A stretch of DNA of 64,000 nt from Neorhizobium lilium (GTDB lineage: Bacteria; Pseudomonadota; Alphaproteobacteria; Rhizobiales; Rhizobiaceae): the NCBI RefSeq assembly GCF_004053875.1, contig NZ_SBIP01000004.1, forward strand, positions 620,001 to 684,000, given 5' to 3'. Below, in pieces: positions 56,848-64,000 of the stretch (the stretch's first letter is position 1; each line of letters starts with the position of its first letter). Under the pieces are notes generated by a model. That model worked only from the letters and a program-made list of their open reading frames with translations, searched no databases and was not told the origin of the DNA. The translations under genes and the position numbers were made by a program.

Positions 56848-59811
56848 TCAAACCACCGAAAGGCCCGCTTTCAGAGTTTTGTCGAAGACGGCCCGCACCG
56901 CCTTGGATAGCCGCTTCACCTCGCCTTGCACAGTCGCTATATCCGGGCAGTCAGCGGCCCTGCAAATCCGCTCGACAAGACCGGCCGGCGCATCCTTGGG
57001 GTCGAAGGGACCCTCCATGCACAGCCTGATGATTTGCGATAGCTCGGTAAACAGCGAAAGAGCCTGAAGGCAGGTGTCCAGCTCGCTTGGGGCCATGACC
57101 GGGCCGCCCAGCATCTCGAGCGACTGCCGAGTGCTGGCGCCGTAGGTTTCAGGGGCAACACCACGCGCCGGCGCGACAAGCCGCAGATATTGGGCGATGA
57201 ATTCGATATCGACCAGACCGCCCGGAATAAGCTTGAAATCCCAGCCGTCGCGTGGCGGTTTTTCCTTCTCGATCAGCGCGCGCATCTCGCGCACGTCGGC
57301 TGCGATCTTCTGCGTATCCTGCTGCGTGGACAACACCTCAGCGACGACCGACTTTGCCAGGTCCATGAGGGAGGCGTCGCCGCAGACCATTCGGGCGCGC
57401 GTCAGAGCCATATGCTCCCAGGTCCAGGCCTCTTCCTGCTGGTATTTGCGGAAGGCGCCAAGGCGGGTCGCGACCGGGCCTTTATTGCCGGAAGGCCGCA
57501 GACGCATGTCCACCTCGAAAATCACGCCCTCGGCCATGGGTGCCGACAATGCCGCGATCAGCCGCTGGGTGATGCGGGTAAAATAGCGTTGAGCATCGAG
57601 CGGTTTTGGCCCGAGGCTTTCGGAGGCTTCGCCGTCATGGTCGTAGAGCAGTACGAGGTCCACGTCGGAGCCTGCAGTGAGCTCGAAACTGCCGAGTTTG
57701 CCCATGCCCATGACGGTAACATAGCTGCCCGGCAGCATGCCATGCGCCGCTTCGACCTCCGAACGCACCGCGTCGAGCGCCGCCTCGATCAGAACATCAG
57801 CCAGGTGGGTAAAGGCTCGCCCCGCCTGCTCGCCGGAGATCGCGCCGGTCAGCAGGCGGATACCGATCAGGAAGCGCTGCTCGGCGGCAAAGATGCGCAA
57901 CCGGTCGAGCCGCTCCTCGTAATGGCGACCGACAGAAATGAACGTCTTCAGGCGGGCTGAAAGGTAGTCGCGTGTCGGCAGTTCCGCCATCAAACCCGGA
58001 TCGAGCATTCCGTCGAAAACATGCGGCTTGGAGGCAATGATATCCGCAAGCCGCGGTGCCGACCCCATGATGGTGACGACGAGCGACAGCAATGAAGGAT
58101 TGTTGCCGATCAGTGAAAACAGCTGGATGCCGGCAGGCAGGCCTTTGAGGAAAGTGTCGAAGCGCAGCAACGCATCGTCGGCGCGCCTGCTTTCGCCGAA
58201 GGCTTTCAGGAGGTCCGGTGTCAGTTCGGTCAGTCGCTCGCGCGCCTCGGCCGACTGAGTGGCGCGGTAGCGACCATTGTGCCAGGTGCGGATGACGCGG
58301 GACATGTCGGCGGGACGCTGGAAACCCAAAGCCGCAAGCGTCTTCAGCGTGTCCGGATCGTCCTTCTGCCCGGTAAAGACCAAGTTTCCCGCCCCGCTTG
58401 AAAGCTTGGCCTCCTGCTCGAAGAGCCGGGCATACCTCTTTTCGACAGTGCGCAGCACCTGCTCCAGCCGCGCCGAAAATGCTTCGACCGTTTCGAAACC
58501 CAGCATGAAGGCGATCCGCTTCAGCTCCGCATCGGTCGTCGGAAGGCTATGCGTCTGTTCATCCCGCACCATCTGGATGCGGTGCTCGACGTCTCGCAGG
58601 AACCAGTAGGCTTCCGTCAGTTCCCTGGCTATGTCGGTCGTAATCCACTTGGCATCGGCCAGTGCGAAAAGTGCGGCCTCCGTTTCCCGTACTCGAAGCG
58701 GCGGCATGCGTCCGCCCGCGATCAATTGCTGCGTCTGAGCGAAGAATTCGATCTCGCGTATTCCGCCTCGTCCGAGCTTGATGTCATGACCTTTCACGGC
58801 GATCGCGCCATGACCCTTGTGGACGTGGATCTGCCGCTTGATGGAATGGATGTCTGCTATCGCGGCGTAATCCAGGTATTTTCGGAACACGAAGGGCGTC
58901 AGCAGCCGCAGGAAGCCCTCACCTGCCACAATGTCGCCCGCAACCGGCCGTGCCTTGATGAAGGCTGCACGCTCCCAGTTCTGACCCCTGCCCTCGTAAT
59001 AGATCAGTGCCGCATCCAGCGACACCGCCAGGGGTGTCGAACCCGGATCCGGGCGCAGCCGCAGATCCGTGCGGAAGACATAGCCGTCGGCCGTGCGCTC
59101 TTGCAGGATGCGGATCAGGCGCCGCATCATCCGCCCATAGATCTCCGAAGCATCGATCGGGTCGGCCACGATGCCGGCCTCCGGATCATAGAAGACGACG
59201 ATGTCGATATCCGAGGAATAGTTCAGCTCGTGTCCTCCGAGCTTACCCATGCCGAGCACGATCAGGCCCGAACCCTTGCTCGGCTCGTCCGGATCCGGCA
59301 GCGTCACCTTGCCGGTCTGATGCCCGGCCAGCAGAAGATGGTCGATGGCCGCCGCGCTACACGCTTCCGCAAAAAGGCTCAACCACCGGGTGGTCTGGCG
59401 AGCATCGAATATGCGGGCAAGGTCGGCAAGCGCCAGAAGGAAACCAAAGGCGCGCTTGGCGGACCTCAGGCACGTCATCACCTCGTTTTCGGAAGGAGCC
59501 CTACCTTCTTTCGGTTGCCAGGCCTGGCGCGCCTCGGCAATGATGCGCTCCAGTTCAGGTTCCACAGGCTTTGTGACGGCAAGCGTGAGAAGGCTCGGAG
59601 AAGCGATTGCAAGGTCTCTCAGATAGGGCGAGAGCGTGAAGGCGGCAGTGACGAAGTCCTTGAGCGGGCTTGTCCCCGCCAGCAGATCCGCGACGGCGGC
59701 CTCGGTGCGGGCCATGTCCTTCAGGCTGGCCAGAACGGATTTGGTTTCCGTCTGGTTGAACGAACGGATGGTGCCTGCCTTAACGGTATCGAGCTGGTTT
59801 CCGGTCTCCAT
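56848..59811 (-). CDS. glnE: Bifunctional glutamine synthetase adenylyltransferase/adenylyl-removing enzyme
   Basis: This 987-residue enzyme switches glutamine synthetase on and off with nitrogen status. It has two nucleotidyltransferase domains: the first has GMGKLGGHELNYSSDID near 185-201 (removing activity), the second GMGKLGSFELTAGSDVD near 700-716 (adenylylation). The ATG at 59811 follows AAAGGAGG by six bases; a TTG at 59829 is not needed. It is downstream of the histidine kinase gene of a two-component pair. Confidence 0.96.
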   Translation of the reverse strand: METGNQLDTVKAGTIRSFNQTETKSVLASLKDMARTEAAVADLLAGTSPLKDFVTAAFTLSPYLRDLAIASPSLLTLAVTKPVEPELERIIAEARQAWQPKEGRAPSENEVMTCLRSAKRAFGFLLALADLARIFDARQTTRWLSLFAEACSAAAIDHLLLAGHQTGKVTLPDPDEPSKGSGLIVLGMGKLGGHELNYSSDIDIVVFYDPEAGIVADPIDASEIYGRMMRRLIRILQERTADGYVFRTDLRLRPDPGSTPLAVSLDAALIYYEGRGQNWERAAFIKARPVAGDIVAGEGFLRLLTPFVFRKYLDYAAIADIHSIKRQIHVHKGHGAIAVKGHDIKLGRGGIREIEFFAQTQQLIAGGRMPPLRVRETEAALFALADAKWITTDIARELTEAYWFLRDVEHRIQMVRDEQTHSLPTTDAELKRIAFMLGFETVEAFSARLEQVLRTVEKRYARLFEQEAKLSSGAGNLVFTGQKDDPDTLKTLAALGFQRPADMSRVIRTWHNGRYRATQSAEARERLTELTPDLLKAFGESRRADDALLRFDTFLKGLPAGIQLFSLIGNNPSLLSLVVTIMGSAPRLADIIASKPHVFDGMLDPGLMAELPTRDYLSARLKTFISVGRHYEERLDRLRIFAAEQRFLIGIRLLTGAISGEQAGRAFTHLADVLIEAALDAVRSEVEAAHGMLPGSYVTVMGMGKLGSFELTAGSDVDLVLLYDHDGEASESLGPKPLDAQRYFTRITQRLIAALSAPMAEGVIFEVDMRLRPSGNKGPVATRLGAFRKYQQEEAWTWEHMALTRARMVCGDASLMDLAKSVVAEVLSTQQDTQKIAADVREMRALIEKEKPPRDGWDFKLIPGGLVDIEFIAQYLRLVAPARGVAPETYGASTRQSLEMLGGPVMAPSELDTCLQALSLFTELSQIIRLCMEGPFDPKDAPAGLVERICRAADCPDIATVQGEVKRLSKAVRAVFDKTLKAGLSVV

Positions 59812-59898
59812 GACGGTCCTCCTTTGCAAGCACGGGCGCGAGCAACATTCGTGCCGGTCTCCTCACCGGCATTGCAGGTGCCCGCACCACTTTCAGCT

Positions 59899-61323
59899 TT
59901 AGAGCTTCGGTGCGGGAAAGACCATGGTGGCGGTGAGGCCAGGCGCCTGCGGTTTGTCGTCCTGCGTGGCGGAAAGCTCCAGCGCCCCGCCATGCAGTTC
60001 CATCACCGCTTCCACCAGCGACAGACCGAGGCCCGTGCCCGGCTTGGAACGGCTTTCGTCCAGCCGCACGAAGCGCTTGACGACTTCCTTGCGCTTCTCC
60101 GGCGGAATGCCCGTACCATTGTCGCAAACCGAAAGCCGGATCAGGCCATCGCTTCGCGCCAACTTTACCGTGATCCGAGGCCCGTCCGGGCTTCCCGCGG
60201 CATATTTGATCGCATTGTCGAGCAGATTGAAGATGGCCTGGCCGATCAGTTCTCGGTTTCCGTTGACGATCAGGCCGGGCTCGATCTCAGTGGTCAGCGC
60301 CAGCCCCGCCTCCTCCGCTGCTGGCTCGTAGAGTTCGGCGCTGTCGGCGGAGATGGCGGAAAGATCCACCTCGGACATTTCCGCCGCGATCGATCCCGCC
60401 TCGACGCGGGAGATCATCAGCAGCGCATTGAAGGTGCGGATCAACTGGTCCGATTCGCCGATAATGCCTTCCAGGGCATTGCGGCGAATATCCTCGCGGT
60501 TGTCGTCCAGCGCATCCGCTGCCTTGTTGCGCAGCCGCGTCAGCGGCGTCTTCAGGTCGTGCGCGATGTTGTCGGACACCTGCCGCAGACCCTCGTTCAG
60601 CCGCTCGATGCGGCCGAGCATCGCGTTCAGCGAATCGGACAAGCGGTCGAACTCGTCGCCCGAGCGACCGACGGGCAGCCGCTGCGAGAGATCGCCCGCC
60701 ATGATCTTCTGGCTCGCGGCCGACATGCGGTCGATCCGCTTCAACGCATTGCGGCCGATGCCGAACCAGATGACCAGCGCGCCAAGGCCCATGATCGCCA
60801 GCGCCACCATGAGAGCACGGCGCACAATGCCACGGAACCGGCCCGGATCGCCAAGATCGCGACCCACCATGATCCGCAGCCCATTGTCGAGCTTGACCAC
60901 ATTGGCGGTCGCCAGATGAAAGCGTGGCCCGCCCATTTCGGCAAAGGGTTCGTAGCGGAAGGGAACATCCGTCCATCCCTCCTCCTCCAGCACGCCCGGC
61001 TGCACGGAGGAGACATTGCCGGCCAGGATTTCGCCATTGGGCGCCGCGATCACGTACAGGTTGGCGCCCGGCTGCCGGGCGCGGCGCTCCATGATCCTCA
61101 AGAGCAGGTTGATCCCGCCGCGCTCATAGGAGCGCTGGATATCCGTCACTTCTTCCTGCACGGCCTGCTGCGTCTGCTGCGATAGCAGGCGCTCGGACAT
61201 GGCGGTGACGTAGAAGACGAGAAAGGCGGCGCAAAGCGCGAAAAGCAGAATGTAGAGGGCCGACAGCCGCACCGCCGTCGAACGGAACATCAGCCGAGAC
61301 CGCTGGATCGTGCGGGCAAACAA
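59899..61323 (-). CDS. Sensor histidine kinase of a two-component pair
   Basis: This 474-residue membrane kinase has two membrane segments (about 20-40 and 160-180), a periplasmic sensor loop and a HAMP domain. The HisKA histidine is in VSDNIAHDLKTPLTRLRN. The ATPase has NLLDNAIKYA, CDNGTGIP and GTGLGLSLVEAV. The TTG start at 61323 lies six bases after the response regulator stop and has GAGGGG upstream; an ATG at 61290 would remove eleven residues. The signal is unknown. Confidence 0.9.
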   Translation of the reverse strand: MFARTIQRSRLMFRSTAVRLSALYILLFALCAAFLVFYVTAMSERLLSQQTQQAVQEEVTDIQRSYERGGINLLLRIMERRARQPGANLYVIAAPNGEILAGNVSSVQPGVLEEEGWTDVPFRYEPFAEMGGPRFHLATANVVKLDNGLRIMVGRDLGDPGRFRGIVRRALMVALAIMGLGALVIWFGIGRNALKRIDRMSAASQKIMAGDLSQRLPVGRSGDEFDRLSDSLNAMLGRIERLNEGLRQVSDNIAHDLKTPLTRLRNKAADALDDNREDIRRNALEGIIGESDQLIRTFNALLMISRVEAGSIAAEMSEVDLSAISADSAELYEPAAEEAGLALTTEIEPGLIVNGNRELIGQAIFNLLDNAIKYAAGSPDGPRITVKLARSDGLIRLSVCDNGTGIPPEKRKEVVKRFVRLDESRSKPGTGLGLSLVEAVMELHGGALELSATQDDKPQAPGLTATMVFPAPKL

Positions 61324-61329
61324 GTAGGT

Positions 61330-62088
61330 CTACCCCTCGTCCTTGATCATGTAGCCGGCGCCGCGAATAGTTTTCAGCAGAGGCTTATCGAAGTCCTTCT
61401 CGATCTTCGAGCGCAGCCGAGACACATGCACGTCGATGACGTTGGTCTGAGGATCGAAATGATAGTCCCATACATTTTCCAGCAGCATGGTGCGGGTCAC
61501 GACCTGGCCGGCATTCTTCATCAGATATTCCAGCAGGCGGAATTCGCGCGGCTGCAGCAGGATTTCCTTGCCCGTACGGCGAACCTCGTGCGACAGGCGG
61601 TCGAGTTCGAGATCGCCCACGCGGTAGACCATGTCCTGCTCGGGCGTACCCTTGCGGCGGCCCAGCACCTCGACGCGGGCCAGCAGCTCGGAAAAGGCAT
61701 AGGGCTTGGGAAGATAATCGTCGCCGCCGGCGCGAAGACCGGTTACCCGGTCGTCCACCTGGCCGAGAGCCGACAGGATCAGGACCGGCGTATTGATGCC
61801 GCGCTTGCGCAGTTCGCTGATCACCGACAGGCCGTCGCGGCGCGGCAACATGCGGTCGATGACCATCACGTCATAGGTGTTCTCGGTCCCCAGGAAGAGA
61901 CCGCTGTCGCCGTCGCTTGCATGGTCGGCCACAATGCCCGCCTCCCGGAAGGCCTTGGTCATATAGGCCGCAGCTTCCAGATCGTCTTCAATCACCAGAA
62001 TCTTCATATGCGGCACAATAGCGTCCGCCGCATTTTTTGCATCAGCGGAATTCTGAGAGGCGGCAGAATGTGGGAAAGTGGTCTGCAT
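61330..62088 (-). CDS. OmpR-family response regulator
   Basis: This 252-residue regulator has a receiver domain starting MKILVIEDD (residue 28), with the phosphorylated aspartate in VMVIDRMLP, and a winged-helix DNA-binding domain (LQPREFRLLEYLMKNAGQVVTR). The ATG at 62088 was chosen because GGAG lies six bases upstream; the family start would be the ATG at 62007, so 27 extra residues are possible or the shorter form is used. It is paired with the kinase downstream and next to degP. Confidence 0.9.
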   Translation of the reverse strand: MQTTFPHSAASQNSADAKNAADAIVPHMKILVIEDDLEAAAYMTKAFREAGIVADHASDGDSGLFLGTENTYDVMVIDRMLPRRDGLSVISELRKRGINTPVLILSALGQVDDRVTGLRAGGDDYLPKPYAFSELLARVEVLGRRKGTPEQDMVYRVGDLELDRLSHEVRRTGKEILLQPREFRLLEYLMKNAGQVVTRTMLLENVWDYHFDPQTNVIDVHVSRLRSKIEKDFDKPLLKTIRGAGYMIKDEG

Positions 62089-62168
62089 CTCTAGCTCCGG
62101 GAAAGGGCGCAAAGGAAGGGGGGCCGGCCGTCACCGGCGGCGCCCCTTCCTGACGATGGCCGGGAGGC

Positions 62169-63758
62169 TCAGCCTTCGTTGATGGGAAGTGCCACGAAGC
62201 GGCTGGTGCCGTTAGCCTCGACCTGGAAGAGCGCGCGGGTGCGGCCATCCTTGCGAGCCTGCTCGATCACCTTGCCGATATCGCCGGCGCTCTGGACCTT
62301 GCGGTTGTTCACCGAGACGATCTTTTCGCCTTCCTTAAGGCCGCGGGCCGCAGCCTCGCTATCCGGATCGACGTCGGTGACCGAGAGGCCGGAGCCGTCT
62401 TCAGCCGGCGCAACCGTGATGCCGAGGCTTGCAAGCGCCTTGTCGCTCGAAGGAGCGGGCGCATCCGGCTGGCGCGGTTCGGCAGCGGCGGCTTCGTCGC
62501 TGGCGAGGTTGCCGAGCATGACCGGCAGGGTCTGCTGCTTGCCATCGCGCCACAGGTCCACATCGACCTTGGTGTTGGGACCGAAAGCGGCGACACGGCG
62601 GGCGAGATCGCGGGCATCCTTGATCGGCTGACCGTTGACGGCGGTGATCACGTCGCCCTGCTTGATGCCGGCCTTTTGACCCGGCGAGCCTTCCTGCGGA
62701 GCCACGACGAGAGCACCGGAGGCTTCCTTCAGGCCAAGCGAATCGGCGATGTCCTTGGTGACGGGCTGGATCTGCACACCCAGCCAGCCGCGCTCGACCT
62801 TGCCGTCCTTCATCAGGTTGGCAATGACGTCTTTCGCGGTGGAGGCCGGAATGGCGAAGGCGATGCCGACATTGCCGCCGGAGGGCGAGAAAATCGCCGT
62901 GTTGATGCCGACCACCTGGCCGTTGAGGTCGAAAGTCGGGCCGCCCGAATTGCCGCGGTTCACGGCCGCGTCCACCTGGATGTAATCATCGTAGGGGCCG
63001 GAGCCGATATCGCGGCCACGAGCCGAGACGATGCCGGCGGTGACGGTGCCACCAAGCCCGAAGGGATTGCCCACGGCGACGACCCAATCGCCCACGCGAA
63101 CCTTTGCGTCATCGGCGAAGCTGACATAGGTGAACTTGCGGCTGGTCGCATCGACTTTCAGGAGCGCGAGGTCAGTGCGCGTGTCCTTGCCAACAAGCTT
63201 GGCGTCGAGTTCCGTGCCGTCGCTCAGCACGACCGTATAAGCCTGACCGTCGGAAACGACGTGGTTGTTGGTGACCAGGTAGCCGTCCTCGGAGATGAAG
63301 AAGCCTGAACCCTGGGCCGTCGGACGAAGATGGTGCGGCTTGTTATCGTTCGGACCCTTCTGCGGGCCACGATCGGCGCGGTCCTGATTGCGGTTCGGAC
63401 CGCCCGGAGCATTCGGGCCACCTGGGATCTGGCCGCCAAATTCCTTGAAGAAGCGCTTCAGAGGGTGATCGTCCGGCAGTTCGTCAAAACCGCGACCGCC
63501 GAAGTTGAAGGAGAAATTGCTGTTGTCGTCGGAAACCGGCTGTGCGTCGGACTGGACCTTGACCGAAACGACGGCGGGGGAAACGGCGGACACCACATCG
63601 GCGAAGCTCGGCGCCTGGGGCGCGGTCACCTTAACGGGCTCAGCGAAAGAGGACATGACCTGGGCAGGAATACCGGTCGAAAGCATGACGGCGGCGAGGC
63701 CGGCGACGGTGGAGGTCTTCAAGACCGTCTTCAGGGAGGGACGTCCAAATGTGCTCAT
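62169..63758 (-). CDS. degP: Periplasmic serine protease DegP/HtrA
   Basis: This 529-residue protease and chaperone refolds or degrades damaged envelope proteins. A signal region covers about 1-40. The catalytic triad lies in VTNNHVVSDG (His), DLALLKVDA (Asp) and GNSGGPTFD (Ser). Two PDZ domains follow (about 300-400 and 430-520). A Pro/Asn/Gln/Arg-rich insert lies before the His (about 105-145). The ATG at 63758 removes eight upstream residues. It may be controlled by the adjacent two-component pair (inference). Confidence 0.95.
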   Translation of the reverse strand: MSTFGRPSLKTVLKTSTVAGLAAVMLSTGIPAQVMSSFAEPVKVTAPQAPSFADVVSAVSPAVVSVKVQSDAQPVSDDNSNFSFNFGGRGFDELPDDHPLKRFFKEFGGQIPGGPNAPGGPNRNQDRADRGPQKGPNDNKPHHLRPTAQGSGFFISEDGYLVTNNHVVSDGQAYTVVLSDGTELDAKLVGKDTRTDLALLKVDATSRKFTYVSFADDAKVRVGDWVVAVGNPFGLGGTVTAGIVSARGRDIGSGPYDDYIQVDAAVNRGNSGGPTFDLNGQVVGINTAIFSPSGGNVGIAFAIPASTAKDVIANLMKDGKVERGWLGVQIQPVTKDIADSLGLKEASGALVVAPQEGSPGQKAGIKQGDVITAVNGQPIKDARDLARRVAAFGPNTKVDVDLWRDGKQQTLPVMLGNLASDEAAAAEPRQPDAPAPSSDKALASLGITVAPAEDGSGLSVTDVDPDSEAAARGLKEGEKIVSVNNRKVQSAGDIGKVIEQARKDGRTRALFQVEANGTSRFVALPINEG

Positions 63759-63790
63759 CTTCAAGCTACCTTCTCTATTCACTCATCAGC

Positions 63791-63806
63791 GCCGGACATA
63801 TCCGGC
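63791..63806. promoter_or_regulatory. Perfect hairpin in the degP upstream region
   Basis: GCCGGA and TCCGGC form a perfect six-base stem around CATA, 32 bases before the degP start. It could be an operator or a leader hairpin. A CTATAT -10-like box lies further upstream at 63825-63830 on the minus strand but no good -35 was found. Confidence 0.35.
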
Positions 63807-63903
63807 AGGCGGTGGATGACAGAGATATAGGCGGCGTCAGGTTAACTGCACGTGGCGGAGGCGTGAATTCTTGGTAATATTGGCAGAACGCACGCGCAGT
63901 CGC

Positions 63904-64000
63904 TCATTTCTTCAAAAGGTCCTCGATCCTCGCCTGCTCCTCGGCGGTCAGAGCTGCAACCGTACGCTGCGCAGGACGCTTGCGCAGGACAGCCAAGAGG
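63904..64000 (-). CDS. C-terminus of a CcmH/CycL-like cytochrome c maturation protein (partial)
   Basis: The last 31 residues are open to the window edge: LLAVLRKRPAQRTVAALTAE and then EQARIEDLLKK before the stop. The basic segment after a membrane helix followed by LTAEEQARIEDLL matches the end of CcmH/CycL proteins, and cycHJKL lies beside degP in rhizobia (general knowledge). Only the tail is visible, so identity is moderate. Confidence 0.6.
   Translation of the reverse strand, partial: LLAVLRKRPAQRTVAALTAEEQARIEDLLKK

Noticed and set aside
58549..61185. 878-residue open frame on the plus strand
   Set aside because: It runs antisense across glnE and the histidine kinase, both well supported.

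Overview
The window looks like a chromosomal segment of an alphaproteobacterium of the Rhizobiales, most likely Rhizobiaceae. The evidence is GC-rich coding sequence, a gene order running from the tail of a cycL/ccmH-type gene through degP, a two-component pair, glnE and a PleC/DivJ/PdhS-like histidine kinase to pepN, a galacturonosyltransferase (Rgt)-like cluster, and a small RNA with the layout of the rhizobial mmgR/suhB family. I see no transposon, rRNA or CRISPR array.

Region 1 (1 to about 13.5 kb) is accessory DNA: an integrative and mobilizable element inserted at the 3' end of a tRNA-Ser(GCU) gene. Reading away from the tRNA, all on the minus strand, it carries a tyrosine integrase, a protein with the palm-domain motifs of a family A-like polymerase, a small hypothetical gene, a non-coding stretch with 21-bp repeats in inverted arrays, a candidate oriT, mobC, a relaxase with a small nested gene, a hypothetical gene, and a type I restriction-modification operon (hsdM, hsdS, hsdR). 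HsdS carries an extra C-terminal domain resembling the Panacea/SocA (DUF4065) fold. HsdR and the far end of the element lie beyond position 1.

Region 2 (13.7 to about 40.7 kb) is mostly ordinary chromosome: an HpcH/HpaI aldolase with a ferredoxin-reductase-type flavoprotein, a PilZ-like protein, an aminotransferase, AMP nucleosidase with a possible leaderless promoter, and two VapBC toxin-antitoxin pairs. It also holds a lipid-linked sugar transfer cluster (one GT2 and two GT-C enzymes plus a flippase-like membrane protein), a putrescine aminotransferase divergent from a gamma-glutamylputrescine-synthetase-like enzyme, an MscS channel, a diacylglycerol-kinase-like enzyme, an sRNA, an MFS transporter, an L,D-transpeptidase and ETF-ubiquinone oxidoreductase.

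Region 3 (40.8 to 64 kb) holds an RND efflux adaptor and pump, then a class D beta-lactamase followed by a D-Ala-D-Ala ligase and divergent from an AmpR-type LysR regulator. These form a plausible beta-lactam-responsive cell-wall locus. They are followed by an Hsp70-like protein, a uracil-DNA glycosylase-family protein that lacks the usual Fe-S cysteine pair, pepN, a PAS histidine kinase, glnE, a histidine kinase/response regulator pair, DegP and the C-terminus of a CycL/CcmH-like protein.
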